DNA of 64,000 nucleotides, from the NCBI RefSeq assembly GCF_016406305.1, contig NZ_CP066369.1, positions 452,501 to 516,500 on the forward strand, in the 5' to 3' direction. Position 1 is the first letter of the stretch. Each line of letters starts with the position of its first letter. The stretch comes from Shewanella putrefaciens. GTDB lineage: Bacteria > Pseudomonadota > Gammaproteobacteria > Enterobacterales > Shewanellaceae. Positions 1-12,060 of this stretch are shown piece after piece. A model generated the notes under the pieces. It was not told where the DNA came from. It made no database searches and saw only the letters and a list, made by a program, of their open reading frames with translations. Position numbers and translations under genes: made by a program.

Positions 1-2369
<2,369 letters not shown>

Positions 2370-2490
2370 ACAACCCAGATGGGTTTTGCTAAGCGAACTT
2401 AGACAGAATATAAACACTTAATGAAGTGTGGACTCAGAAAACAAACAGCTTTCCGAATTATTAAATAAGATAAGAGCCGATTTTAGTTCC

Positions 2491-2556
2491 TAGAATCTAG
2501 AATCTAGAATCTAGAATCTAGAATCTAGAATCTAGAATCTAGAATCTAGAATCTAG
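2491..2556 (+). repeat. Tandem heptanucleotide array in the 23S-5S spacer
   Basis: Nine perfect head-to-tail copies of the 7-bp unit TAGAATC occupy 2491-2553, followed by a partial TAG. The array lies in the transcribed spacer between 23S and 5S rRNA. Each junction makes the palindrome TCTAGA, so the array can fold back on itself as RNA. Such perfect short tandem arrays usually change copy number by replication slippage. A role in rRNA maturation is possible but not shown. Confidence 0.95.
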
Positions 2557-2597
2557 CAGCACGTAGTGCGCTCTCGAGTCTTGTTTAAAACCGAATT

Positions 2598-2716
2598 TGC
2601 TTGGTGACAATAGCATTGTGGTCCCACCTGATCCCATCCCGAACTCAGAAGTGAAACGCAATCGCGCCGATGGTAGTGTGGGGTCTCCCCATGTGAGAGT
2701 AGGTCATCGCCAAGCG
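2598..2716 (+). rRNA. rrf: 5S ribosomal RNA
   Basis: The 5S rRNA of the same operon. The conserved core GTGGTCCCACCTGA and the GAACTCAGAAGTGAAACG segment are present, followed by the GGTAGTGTGGGGTCTCCCC arm. The ends TGCTTGG and CCAAGC pair to form the terminal helix. The length of about 119 nt is normal. No tRNA gene lies between 5S and the terminator. The ends are set from the helix and may be off by one or two bases. Confidence 0.97.
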
Positions 2717-2742
2717 CCTAATTATCTCATTGAGATGTAACG

Positions 2743-2769
2743 AAGCCAGCTGAATAAGCTGGCTTTTTT
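2743..2769 (+). terminator. Intrinsic terminator of the rRNA operon
   Basis: The stem AAGCCAGCT / AGCTGGCTT with a 5-nt loop is followed by a run of T residues. It lies 27 bp downstream of 5S rRNA on the same strand. Confidence 0.92.
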
Positions 2770-2860
2770 GCGTCTGTGATTCACCCAATTTTATTTTAAA
2801 ACCCGACTTATCTCTGACGTTATTGAGCTGCTTATCCACCTACGCTAGGAAAGTGAAATC

Positions 2861-2892
2861 AAAAAAGCCCTAGCCTAAACGGTTAGGGCTTT
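2861..2892 (-). terminator. Second terminator-like hairpin facing the rRNA operon
   Basis: The stem AAAGCCCTA / TAGGGCTTT extends by three more pairs, one of them G-U, to a TAAAC loop. On the minus strand it is followed by six T residues. It lies beyond the hemB terminator, so it would stop leftward read-through into the rRNA operon. On the plus strand the T tract is weaker. Confidence 0.75.
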
Positions 2893-2908
2893 GGTGTTTC
2901 CGTCACAT

Positions 2909-2935
2909 AAAAAAAGAGCAGCTAAGTGCTGCTCT
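2909..2935 (-). terminator. Intrinsic terminator of the hemB operon
   Basis: The stem AGAGCAGC / GCTGCTCT with a 5-nt loop is followed by a T run when read leftward. It starts about 23 bp after the hemB stop codon and probably ends the long tat/ubi/hemB transcript. Confidence 0.9.
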
Positions 2936-2957
2936 TCAATTATGGGATTAAAAAGGG

Positions 2958-3977
<1,020 letters not shown>

Positions 3978-5852
3978 CTAATTAGGTTCTGCTCTTGCTG
4001 GCACATACAATTTTACTTGATTGCGCCCGTTGTTTTTCGCTTGATAGAGAGCTTTATCAGCTTGTTCTAGTAATTCTGTACTGTGTTGTTCACTAGCCAT
4101 GATATCGGCACTGACTCCGATACTGATGGTCAATGGGATGGGTTTTCCCTCCCATTCTAGGTCAATTGATGTCACGGCATCGCGAATGCCTTCAGCGACT
4201 TTTAGCGCACCTTCCGCCGTTGTATTGGGGAGAATAATAGCAAACTCTTCGCCGCCAAAACGTGATACTAGATCCGTTGGACGCTTTAAATGTTGTTGTA
4301 ATGTCTGGGCAATTTTCTTTAATGCTTGATCGCCAGCTAAGTGTCCAAAGTGGTCATTGATCGATTTAAATCTGTCGATATCTAGCATTAATAGTGCGAT
4401 GGGCGTTTCTTGGCGGCGACTGATCCTGCTCTCTGCAAGCAAACGTTTATCGAAGGCACTACGGTTTTTAACTCCAGTTAGGCTGTCGATAGTGCTTTGT
4501 TCTGTGAGCTTTTGGTTGGCTTCATGCAACTCCCTGAGGGTTATTTCAAGTTCTAGGGTGCGCTCCTGCACCATTTGCTCGAGCCTCTCATTGGTCTCTG
4601 CTTCAAGTTTTAATGCTTCTTCCCGTGCGCTACGTATTTTTTGTGCTTGTTTCAATGCTTCCTGCTGAATACGTAATTTAGCTTTGCGTTCATCGTTGTA
4701 ACGAATAGCGAGCACGAGTGACATGAAGATGATCTCAAAAGTGAGTCCAAACATCACGGGGGTCTGTGGCTTTATATTCAAATTAATAACGCCAAGGTAG
4801 AGTAGGCTGCTAATGCAAGCGCCTGTGAGCATGCTCACCCAGCCTATGGTATAGAGCTTTGCGAGTTTATGGCCGTTAATCGCTTGTACAATGGCGAGCA
4901 CCATCAAAATCGTGCTGAGGACCACAACGGAAATTATTTCGATATAAAGGACTGTGCCGTAACGGACAAAGGGAACCAACAGGCTCACCAATAGGATATA
5001 CACCGCGCTGTAACGGCATATCAATAGCATACGGCGGTTATGGTATTTGAGTTGCAGTATTTTCTCGGTAAACATTAACGCGAAGGCCATCACCCAAGGT
5101 AATAATATCGGCACCATCAATTGTTGTAATGCAGGCCAATTTGGCCAGAGAAAACGGAAAGCAAAGCCATTAATGGTGGCAACTAATAACGTCATACTCA
5201 GGACATAACCTGAGTAGTAGCTATAACTGAAGGAGCCCGAAGCTAAGGCAATAAAAAGGCTAAAAATCCCGATAGCGGCAAGTACACCTAATTGAAATCC
5301 ATGCTCGACGGCGGTGGATTCGGCAATTTGTGCTAGGTCATTGGCTGACCATAGGTTTAGGGGAATTGCGGCGCTACCTTCTGTTTCTATATGCAGATAA
5401 AAGGTATGTAGCTCATGGGGATTTATCTTGAAGGGATAAAGGAAAATATTGCTCAGTAAAGGTCGTTCCGTGTAGGGGAGAGTGTCACCCATATGCTCTG
5501 TATTGACCAGCTTATCGTCGACAAGGTGGTAAATCGTGACGTTATCCAATAAAGGGTTATTGAGGGCGAGTATGCGAGAAAGCGTTTCGTCATCACTATG
5601 CAAACTAAAGCTAAGCCAAAAGTTATGCAGGCTTAGTTTTTGAATATCAGCATGGGTAAAATTATGCCATTCCTTTTTAGGCAGGCTTTGGATATCTGCC
5701 AATTGACTCGACGCATTAGGATGAGTCGCTACTAGCCAAGGCGTGAGATTCAAGGGCGTTGGGGTGTTGTCATCAATATGCATTAAAGCCGCGAGACTCT
5801 GTGTCGGTAGCAGCAGCCAGATAAAGAATAACAAAGTGCAAATTCTAGCCAT
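3978..5852 (-). CDS. Membrane diguanylate cyclase with 7TMR-DISM sensor region
   Basis: Predicted to make cyclic di-GMP from two GTP in response to an extracytoplasmic signal. The 624-residue protein begins with a signal peptide (about 1-21). A periplasmic all-beta region of the 7TMR-DISMED2 type follows (about 25-180), then seven membrane helices (about 185-390), a charged coiled coil (about 390-455) and a C-terminal GGDEF domain. The active-site motif is GGEEF, consistent with activity. RPTD lies exactly five residues before it, the allosteric I-site that gives product inhibition. The start overlaps tatD by 8 bp, so translation is probably coupled. The ligand cannot be read from sequence. 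Confidence 0.92.
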   Translation of the reverse strand: MARICTLLFFIWLLLPTQSLAALMHIDDNTPTPLNLTPWLVATHPNASSQLADIQSLPKKEWHNFTHADIQKLSLHNFWLSFSLHSDDETLSRILALNNPLLDNVTIYHLVDDKLVNTEHMGDTLPYTERPLLSNIFLYPFKINPHELHTFYLHIETEGSAAIPLNLWSANDLAQIAESTAVEHGFQLGVLAAIGIFSLFIALASGSFSYSYYSGYVLSMTLLVATINGFAFRFLWPNWPALQQLMVPILLPWVMAFALMFTEKILQLKYHNRRMLLICRYSAVYILLVSLLVPFVRYGTVLYIEIISVVVLSTILMVLAIVQAINGHKLAKLYTIGWVSMLTGACISSLLYLGVINLNIKPQTPVMFGLTFEIIFMSLVLAIRYNDERKAKLRIQQEALKQAQKIRSAREEALKLEAETNERLEQMVQERTLELEITLRELHEANQKLTEQSTIDSLTGVKNRSAFDKRLLAESRISRRQETPIALLMLDIDRFKSINDHFGHLAGDQALKKIAQTLQQHLKRPTDLVSRFGGEEFAIILPNTTAEGALKVAEGIRDAVTSIDLEWEGKPIPLTISIGVSADIMASEQHSTELLEQADKALYQAKNNGRNQVKLYVPARAEPN

Positions 5853-6648
5853 TATTACGACTCAAATTAAAAAACGCTAAGCTATTTTCGTAGCAGTATT
5901 TGGCAAACTCGGCAGCATTCTCGCCCCGTAAATTAGCGATATATTCGGCAATATAGGGTAGGTATTCAGGTTTGTTCTTGCTCGATTTGGGTTTGGGCCG
6001 CATGTTTCGCGGCAAAAGATAAGGGCTATCTGTTTCGATTAAAATGCGATTTTGCGGAATAAATGGCACTAGCGCTGCTAATTCTTGTCCACGTCTATCA
6101 TCACAGACCCACCCCGTAATGCCTAAGTGTAAATCGAGGTCAATATAGGCTTCCATTTGCGAGTGAGTGCCAGTAAAGCAGTGCAGTAATGCCCCCGTAA
6201 GCTGTGGGCGATATTCACGCAGGATAGCGATAAAATCTTCGTGGGCATCTCGCTCGTGCATTAGCACTGGTTTTTGTTGTGCTATGGCAAGTTCTAGTTG
6301 GGCGATAAATGCTTGGCGCTGGTCAGGGCGCGGTGAAAAGTCTCTGTTGTAGTCGAGTCCACATTCGCCAACGGCAACGACCTGTGGTGCTTGGCATAAT
6401 TCAGTTTGAACTTGCTTGGAAGATGTTTGCCATTCACTGGCATGGTGTGGGTGTACGCCAGCGGTGCAGTAGAGTTGATTGGGGTACTGCTCGCATAGCT
6501 TAATCGCCGCTGCACTTTCAGTTAAATCGCTGCCAATAACGATTAACGGCGAAACCCCTTGTTCCGCCGCCGCTTTTACTATCGTTGCAATGTCTGGTTC
6601 GAGTGCACTGCCAAGCAAGTTGACGGCAATATCTATGTATGAGGGCAT
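5845..6648 (-). CDS. tatD: TatD-family metal-dependent deoxyribonuclease
   Basis: A 267-residue TIM-barrel hydrolase of the TatD family, cytosolic 3'-5' exonucleases linked to DNA repair and turnover. Motifs match E. coli TatD closely: AGVHPHHASEW, GECGLDYNRDFS, LHCFTGTHSQME, GITGWVCDDRRG and ETDSPYLLPR. As in E. coli TatD, the N-terminus reads IDIAVNL rather than the HxH of the YcfH branch. It sits downstream of tatABC as in enterobacteria, separated by one secreted protein gene. Its stop touches the upstream gene and its 3' end overlaps the GGDEF gene. TatD is not needed for Tat export in E. coli, so its position reflects co-transcription. Confidence 0.95.
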   Translation of the reverse strand: MPSYIDIAVNLLGSALEPDIATIVKAAAEQGVSPLIVIGSDLTESAAAIKLCEQYPNQLYCTAGVHPHHASEWQTSSKQVQTELCQAPQVVAVGECGLDYNRDFSPRPDQRQAFIAQLELAIAQQKPVLMHERDAHEDFIAILREYRPQLTGALLHCFTGTHSQMEAYIDLDLHLGITGWVCDDRRGQELAALVPFIPQNRILIETDSPYLLPRNMRPKPKSSKNKPEYLPYIAEYIANLRGENAAEFAKYCYENSLAFFNLSRNNG

Positions 6649-7211
6649 TATTTAAGGCGTTTTACCCTCACCTGGGCATTGCGATTATCGGTACCCATTA
6701 GGAAAGAACCTAGGGCGGCTTTTTCTATATAGACCTTTTCGCCTTGTTTTAGGCTGAATTTACGGCCCTCGGTTTGTTTCCAGACTTGGCCGTTAGTGAA
6801 TGTCACTTTGAGCGCGCCATAGGGGTCTTCAGAAACAGACTGCACATCTAGATAAATTTTATCGACGGTATTTTCTTGGACACGCTTGGCTTCCATACCG
6901 AAGTTATCTTCAATGTTAGCTGCTGGAGCTGCTGGAGCTGCTGGAGCTGCTGGTGCGCTAGCGGCCACAGCTACAGCCGGTGCAGCCACAACCGCCGCGA
7001 CACCCGTTGGTGCCGTTTGAGTCTCTGCCGCTACCGTTTGAGTCTCTATGGTGGCAGGTGTGCTTTTTATACTGGCGGCTAGGTTGTCATAGCAAATTAA
7101 GCGTTCAAGCTTGTCTGCTGTTGCGGCACATTGAGTTAGTTGTTGTTCAATGCTGGCATTGGCTTGGGCTGAAAACAGCATAATTGCTGCAGCCGTAAGA
7201 GTTAAGCGCAT
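6648..7211 (-). CDS. Secreted Ala/Pro-rich protein of unknown function
   Basis: About 187 residues. The start is placed at 7211 because AAGGAAG lies 7 nt upstream and the product then begins with a normal signal peptide ending SAQANA; an in-frame ATG at 7250 lacks both features. The mature N-terminus has a short two-cysteine motif (CAATADKLERLICYDNLA), seen in several small periplasmic proteins including some type VI secretion accessory proteins. A low-complexity Ala/Pro linker with perfect AAP repeats follows, then a C-terminal beta-rich domain of about 75 residues (FGMEAKRVQE... to the end). It lies between tatC and tatD in the same transcript. No specific function is recognised. Confidence 0.8.
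   Translation of the reverse strand: MRLTLTAAAIMLFSAQANASIEQQLTQCAATADKLERLICYDNLAASIKSTPATIETQTVAAETQTAPTGVAAVVAAPAVAVAASAPAAPAAPAAPAANIEDNFGMEAKRVQENTVDKIYLDVQSVSEDPYGALKVTFTNGQVWKQTEGRKFSLKQGEKVYIEKAALGSFLMGTDNRNAQVRVKRLK
6918..6954 (-). repeat. 9-bp tandem repeats encoding (Ala-Ala-Pro)n
   Basis: On the plus strand the unit GCTGGAGCT is repeated about four times. In the encoded secreted protein this gives an Ala-Pro linker between the N-terminal two-cysteine motif and the C-terminal domain. The 9-bp period keeps the reading frame, so copy-number change would alter linker length only. Confidence 0.85.
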
Positions 7212-7256
7212 CAGGATCTTCCTTATTCTTATATGCTCTAACGCCAGCAATGGGCG

Positions 7257-8006
7257 TTAGTCGTTCGTTTGTTCTTCTTCGTCCGACTCGTCGCTCGGTT
7301 TACTGTAAAAACGAGCTGCGAATAAACCACCCTCGAACAATAACAGCATTGGTACTGCAAGCATAGTCTGGGAAATCACATCCGGTGGTGTTAATAACAT
7401 GCCTACAACGAAGGCGCCCACAACGATATAGGGACGTTTTTGCCTGAGATCTTCGGGCGTCGTTACACCTGCCCAGCAGAGTAAAACCACAGCGATAGGG
7501 ATTTCAAAGGACAGTCCGAAAGCAAAGAAAAGCTTCAAGACAAAATCCAGATAGCTGCTAATGTCCGTCGCGACTTGAACTCCCTCGGGTGCTGTGTTGG
7601 CAAAAAATCCAAATACCACAGGGAATACAATGTAATAAGCAAAGGCGATACCTAAATAAAACAGCACTGTACTGCTAAAGAGCAGCGGCATGACTAAGCG
7701 TTTTTCATGTTTATACAGACCTGGCGCTACGAAGGACCAGATTTGGAATAACACATAGGGTACTGCCACAAAAAATGACAGTACCAATGTGAGTTTAAAA
7801 GGCGCAAAGAAAGGTGCGGCGACATCGGTCGCAATCATGCTGCCACCCAAGGGTAAAGACTGCATTAAAGGGATTGCCATGTAGTGGTAGATGTCATTTG
7901 CCCAATACACGCTGCAGATGAATACGATTAACACGCTGGCAATGGATTTAAGCAGCTTGGACCTGAGTTCAAGCAAGTGGCTGATAAGTGGCTGCTGTTG
8001 CGACAT
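7257..8006 (-). CDS. tatC: Sec-independent translocase subunit TatC
   Basis: Inner-membrane receptor of the twin-arginine translocase; with TatB it binds the RR signal peptide of folded exported proteins. The 249-residue protein has six predicted membrane helices. The cytosolic N-terminus carries the conserved [12 protein letters not shown] segment that helps contact the signal peptide. The C-terminus is acidic (DESDEEEQ). It is the third gene of tatABC, 3 bp after tatB. In this genus Tat exports cofactor-containing enzymes, which fits the respiratory genes elsewhere in the window. Confidence 0.98.
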   Translation of the reverse strand: MSQQQPLISHLLELRSKLLKSIASVLIVFICSVYWANDIYHYMAIPLMQSLPLGGSMIATDVAAPFFAPFKLTLVLSFFVAVPYVLFQIWSFVAPGLYKHEKRLVMPLLFSSTVLFYLGIAFAYYIVFPVVFGFFANTAPEGVQVATDISSYLDFVLKLFFAFGLSFEIPIAVVLLCWAGVTTPEDLRQKRPYIVVGAFVVGMLLTPPDVISQTMLAVPMLLLFEGGLFAARFYSKPSDESDEEEQTND

Positions 8007-8009
8007 GAA

Positions 8010-8486
8010 TTATCCGTTGGCTTTCGGGTTAGAACGGGTATCCGCGCCCTGGGATGGCTCGCTGTGAGCGGCGGGAGACGCCGAAGTTAGACTCGCCTCT
8101 ACAGGGCTTGTCGGGCTAGTTTGGCTCACTTGAGCGGGATTGTGGACCGGATCCCCAGATGCAGAAGTGTTTTGGGAAACAGGATCTTGCACTTGATAAG
8201 GTCGATTCACTGACTGCGCTGCCTGCTTCAACTGATCGATAGATTCTTGAAGTTCAGGCGAAAGATTGGCTAAACCTTTGCTCTCTGCTTTTTTGAGATC
8301 GGCATGTAATTGCTCGATCTTCAGCTCTTGCTCAAGTTCATCTTTGACCGAGTTGGCCATGCGTTTCATCGCGCGGATCCAACCTGAAATCGAACGCACC
8401 GCGACCGGTAGACGCTCGGGGCCAAGAACCACTAGCCCCAGAACACCGATCAGCAGCAGCTCCATAAAGCCGATACCGTCAAACAT
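8010..8486 (-). CDS. tatB: Sec-independent translocase subunit TatB
   Basis: Single-span inner-membrane protein that pairs with TatC in the signal-peptide receptor. The 158 residues follow the family plan: N-terminal membrane helix (about 5-22), the hinge LGPERLP, an amphipathic helix, a charged helix rich in Glu/Lys, and a long Pro/Ser/Thr/Ala tail from about residue 95 that is probably disordered. It lies 6 bp after tatA and 3 bp before tatC. TatB rather than TatA is chosen because of the LGPERLPV motif, the length and the gene order. Confidence 0.97.
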   Translation of the reverse strand: MFDGIGFMELLLIGVLGLVVLGPERLPVAVRSISGWIRAMKRMANSVKDELEQELKIEQLHADLKKAESKGLANLSPELQESIDQLKQAAQSVNRPYQVQDPVSQNTSASGDPVHNPAQVSQTSPTSPVEASLTSASPAAHSEPSQGADTRSNPKANG

Positions 8487-8492
8487 AAGGAG

Positions 8493-8732
8493 TTACGCCT
8501 GTTCTTTGTTAGACTCTGGCTTCTTTTCCGTCGCCTGTTGAGTTGTTTGCGCTGTTTTAGCCGCTTCGGTGTCTTCTAATGCCTTTTTGTCTTCTTCTGA
8601 AGACATGGCGTTCTTGAAGCCTTTAACCGCACCACCTAAATCACCACCCAAAGAGCGTAATTTCTTAGTTCCAAACAATAAGACAACGATCAACGCAATG
8701 ATAAGAAGTTGCCAAATACTAATGCCACCCAT
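8493..8732 (-). CDS. tatA: Sec-independent translocase subunit TatA
   Basis: Pore-forming or membrane-weakening component of the twin-arginine translocase. The 79-residue length is typical. It has a short N-terminal membrane helix ([16 protein letters not shown]), the conserved [14 protein letters not shown] hinge and amphipathic helix with its Phe-Gly pair, and a charged Ala/Lys/Glu tail. It is first of the tatABC set and lies 59 bp downstream of ubiB on the same strand. Confidence 0.97.
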   Translation of the reverse strand: MGGISIWQLLIIALIVVLLFGTKKLRSLGGDLGGAVKGFKNAMSSEEDKKALEDTEAAKTAQTTQQATEKKPESNKEQA

Positions 8733-8791
8733 GAAGGTATCCTCTTAATTGATATCGGTTCTATTATGAACCTCTGATTAATTAGTGCTAG

Positions 8792-10441
8792 CTAAAATTT
8801 ACGATTCTTTGGCCTAGATCGCCATCCGAAAAACCACAATATTGCGCCTGAAATCAGACACACGTAAGGGGTCCACAGTGTAGCGTCTTGGTTGAACAAT
8901 AACGTGCCACAGATCAATAAAATCGCAGAAGTGATAAGCAAGTAATTACTCTTATGTGACTGCTGCTGATATTTTAAATACTTATCTAGCATCTGTTGCT
9001 GAGAACTCAGCAATTTCCTGCCTAATTTTAGATTGTCATAAATCAGTTCAGGGAATTCTGGTAGCTTATCAGACCAATATGGCAGTTTTGTGGATACCTT
9101 TTTAAACATAGCCTTAGGGCCTACTTGTTCGGCCATCCATTGCTCTAAAAAGGGTTTAGCGGTTTGCCATAAATCCAACTGCGGATAAAGTTGTCGACCC
9201 AATCCTTCGATATAAAGTAGGGTTTTTTCGAGTAACACCAATTGCGGCTGCACAATAATATCGAAGTGGCGTGCGGTGCGAAATAGCTCTAACAACACAT
9301 GGCCAAAGGAGATTTCATCGAGCGGTTTGTTGAACATAGGTTCGCAAACGACCTTAATGGCTTGCTCGAAGGCCTGTAGGTCGGTTTTTTCCGACACCCA
9401 GCCTGACTCAATGTAGAGCTGGGCGATTCTGTGGTAGTCGCGATTGAAAAATGCGAGAAAATTCTCGGCGAGATAACGCTTATCGACTTCGCTGAGCGTG
9501 CCCATAATGCCGCAATCAAGGCCAATGTAGTAGGGGTTTTCTGGGTGTTCGAGCGAGATAAAGATATTGCCCGGATGCATATCTGCATGGAAAAAATTAT
9601 CGCGGAATACTTGGGTAAAAAACAACTCAACCCCACGTTCGGCTAGCAGCTTGAAGTTAGTGCCCTGTGCCTTGAGGGCGGCAATATCAGAGACGGGAAT
9701 ACCATAAATACGTTCCATCACCATCAGGCGTGGATAGCAAAACTCCTCATACACATAGGGAACGTAAAGGGCATCTGAGTTAAGAAAGTTATTACGCAAC
9801 TTAACTGCGTTTAAGGCCTCAAGCTTTAGGTTTAGCTCACCTAAAATGGTCACGCGGTAATCTTCAATCACTTCCGCGGGGCGCAGGCGGTTGCCTTCAC
9901 CGAGAAGATATTCAATCAGTTTGGCGGTTTGCGACATCAGCAGCAGATCGGCTTGGATCTTGGCTTCTACATTCGGGCGCAGCACTTTCAATACTACCGC
10001 CTTGCCATTTGATTTGAGCGTTGCCGTGTGCACTTGGGAAATCGACGCAGAAGCTAAGGGGGTTTCATCGAAGTTATCGAATAAGGATTCTATTGGCGCT
10101 TTGAGTTCGGCTTCTATCGCTTGGCGAGCGAGTGCACCATCGAAGGGCGGCACTTTGTCCTGCAGCATGGCGAGCTCATTGGCCCACTCATCATTGAGTA
10201 AATCGCGGCGGGTCGAGAGCATTTGCCCAAGTTTGATATAAACCGGGCCAAGCTCCTGCATCGCCAGTTTTAAGCGTTCGCCACCGGGCTTATTTTTATG
10301 CTTGTTGCGGATCCAGAATAAGCTATTACGGGCGAGTTTAAAGTACCAAGGTGTCATCTTTGGCGGCAAAACCTCATCTAGCCCATATTGGAGTAGGGTT
10401 TTGATGACGTGGTAACCGCGGCGGATACTGGCAAGGGTCAT
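8792..10441 (-). CDS. ubiB: Ubiquinone biosynthesis protein kinase-like UbiB
   Basis: Membrane-anchored atypical kinase/ATPase of the ABC1/ADCK family needed for ubiquinone synthesis. The protein has 549 residues, close to E. coli UbiB. The family hallmarks are visible: the KxGQ-type motif in [13 protein letters not shown], the Ala-rich nucleotide loop [21 protein letters not shown] in the catalytic region and GLDCGIMG as the metal-binding motif. Two C-terminal membrane helices lie at about 500-540. Its start overlaps the end of ubiJ by 4 bp, so the genes are translationally coupled. Confidence 0.97.
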   Translation of the reverse strand: MTLASIRRGYHVIKTLLQYGLDEVLPPKMTPWYFKLARNSLFWIRNKHKNKPGGERLKLAMQELGPVYIKLGQMLSTRRDLLNDEWANELAMLQDKVPPFDGALARQAIEAELKAPIESLFDNFDETPLASASISQVHTATLKSNGKAVVLKVLRPNVEAKIQADLLLMSQTAKLIEYLLGEGNRLRPAEVIEDYRVTILGELNLKLEALNAVKLRNNFLNSDALYVPYVYEEFCYPRLMVMERIYGIPVSDIAALKAQGTNFKLLAERGVELFFTQVFRDNFFHADMHPGNIFISLEHPENPYYIGLDCGIMGTLSEVDKRYLAENFLAFFNRDYHRIAQLYIESGWVSEKTDLQAFEQAIKVVCEPMFNKPLDEISFGHVLLELFRTARHFDIIVQPQLVLLEKTLLYIEGLGRQLYPQLDLWQTAKPFLEQWMAEQVGPKAMFKKVSTKLPYWSDKLPEFPELIYDNLKLGRKLLSSQQQMLDKYLKYQQQSHKSNYLLITSAILLICGTLLFNQDATLWTPYVCLISGAILWFFGWRSRPKNRKF

Positions 10442-11058
10442 AGCTTAATTTTATCTCTTAATTGGGCAATCCGTTGTTCAAGCGCTTGGGTGTGGAGCAC
10501 TAAATCATCCACTTTATCGCGAAAATGGACTAATTCAATTTGATGCGGCGCGAGGCGATATTCTTCAACTGCGAGCTGGCCTAAATGGGAGCGGGTTTTG
10601 CGCAAAACATCCAAGGCAAAACTTTTTGCTTGATGGCCAGTGCTGATGAGTTTGTGGGTTGGTCCGTCACCTAAATAGCGGGATATTGGCTCGGCAAAGT
10701 CAAACTCGATAGCGCGTAAATATTGGCTAAAGCTTTGTAATAAATTGAGATCGCCCTCAAGCTTGAGTTTATCTTGCTTGATTAGTTCAGTCAGATTAGC
10801 GCCTTCGGTCACGCGATACAAAGTGGTCGCATCGGCGTGCAGACTAACATCGACATCCCCTTCGTAGCGGCTGAGCACTTGGATCTCTTTGGCAAATACC
10901 AAATAAATTGGCCAGCTAAGCTGCGACAATTGAATGCGAAACACTTTGCCATGTAACTGGCGCTGGCGTGAATAGTCATCACCCGCTTGGGCCTGAAGTT
11001 TTTTCAGGCCCATTTCCATTGCGGCACAGGCGAGTAGCACCACTTCCTGCGGCATCAT
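10438..11058 (-). CDS. ubiJ: Ubiquinone biosynthesis accessory factor UbiJ (SCP2 domain)
   Basis: Lipid-binding accessory protein of the cytosolic Ubi complex that handles hydrophobic ubiquinone intermediates. The 206 residues contain an N-terminal SCP2 sterol-carrier-like domain (about 20-115) and a C-terminal helical part ending in a heptad-rich segment ([19 protein letters not shown]). The position between ubiE and ubiB is diagnostic. It starts directly after the ubiE stop and overlaps ubiB by 4 bp. In E. coli ubiJ is needed for aerobic ubiquinone synthesis. Confidence 0.92.
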   Translation of the reverse strand: MMPQEVVLLACAAMEMGLKKLQAQAGDDYSRQRQLHGKVFRIQLSQLSWPIYLVFAKEIQVLSRYEGDVDVSLHADATTLYRVTEGANLTELIKQDKLKLEGDLNLLQSFSQYLRAIEFDFAEPISRYLGDGPTHKLISTGHQAKSFALDVLRKTRSHLGQLAVEEYRLAPHQIELVHFRDKVDDLVLHTQALEQRIAQLRDKIKL

Positions 11059-11814
11059 TTAGAATTTATAACCACGGTGCAGGGCGACGATACCGTCGGT
11101 CATATTGGTGTAGTCGACCTGTTCAAAGCCTGCATCGACCATCATTTGTTTTAGTGTGTCTTGATCTGGGTGCATGCGAATCGACTCGGCCAGATACTCA
11201 TAGCTGTCGGCATCTTTGGTGATCAGTTCACCCATCTTAGGTAAGACTTTAAAGCTGTATAAATCATACACTTTGCGCATGATTTCATGCTGAGGTTTAG
11301 AAAATTCCAGCACTAATAACTTGCCACCTGGCTTAAGTACGCGGTTCATTGAACGCAGCGCGGCATCTTTATCGGTCACGTTACGCAGGCCAAAGGCGAT
11401 AGTAATGATATCGAAGTGATTGTCGGGGAATGGCAGTGCTTCGGCATTGGCCTGCACATAACTGACATTGTTGACTATGCCTTTGTCACGCAGTTTAGTA
11501 CGGCCCACTTTAAGCATTGAATCGTTAATGTCGGCTAACACGACTTCGCCCTTGTCACCCACAAGATGGGAGAATTTGGCGGTTAAGTCACCGGTACCAC
11601 CGGCTAAATCGAGCACTTTCATGCCGGGACGGGCGCCAGACACTTCAATGGTGTAACGCTTCCAAAAACGGTGAATGCCGAAGGACATCACATCATTCAT
11701 AATGTCATATTTTGCGGCGACTGAGTGAAACACGCCCGCAACGAGATCGGCCTTCTTATCGGCCTCAACGGTTTTGTAACCAAAGTGGGTACTTCTAGAT
11801 TCGCCCTCAGACAT
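11059..11814 (-). CDS. ubiE: Ubiquinone/menaquinone C-methyltransferase UbiE
   Basis: SAM-dependent C-methyltransferase that acts on demethylmenaquinone and on 2-polyprenyl-6-methoxybenzoquinol. The start at 11814 gives 251 residues, the E. coli length, beginning [16 protein letters not shown], and has AGGAA 6 nt upstream; the longer in-frame ATG at 11895 would add 27 unlikely residues. Class I methyltransferase motifs are present: [14 protein letters not shown] (SAM binding), the acidic LADIN, and [11 protein letters not shown]. It is the first gene of the leftward ubi-tat-hemB run. The 246 bp upstream must hold the promoter; I see no clear sigma-70 site there. Confidence 0.97.
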   Translation of the reverse strand: MSEGESRSTHFGYKTVEADKKADLVAGVFHSVAAKYDIMNDVMSFGIHRFWKRYTIEVSGARPGMKVLDLAGGTGDLTAKFSHLVGDKGEVVLADINDSMLKVGRTKLRDKGIVNNVSYVQANAEALPFPDNHFDIITIAFGLRNVTDKDAALRSMNRVLKPGGKLLVLEFSKPQHEIMRKVYDLYSFKVLPKMGELITKDADSYEYLAESIRMHPDQDTLKQMMVDAGFEQVDYTNMTDGIVALHRGYKF

Positions 11815-12060
11815 CAATGTGTTCCTATTGTTTTGCAATGTATTAGCTGCGAGTGTAAGCCATCGCCAGCATTTGCTGAATCTTTGATCTATCACTCTGT
11901 GATCGAGCTAGTAAACTCACTTGAATGCGTCAGTTTTAGTCGCTTTCTATTTGTCCTTGAGGTGAGTGCTCATCGACCACATAAAACGGACTGGCATTAG
12001 ACCACAATATCAGGATTTGGTGAATAGCTTAGCATCGAGTCATAGATAACGGATGCCCAG

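Noticed and set aside
2491..2556. A CRISPR array
   Set aside because: The repeats are only 7 bp long and there are no spacers; it is a simple tandem repeat.
2717..2957. A tRNA gene after 5S rRNA
   Set aside because: Only terminator hairpins are present; no cloverleaf or TTCGA arm can be formed.
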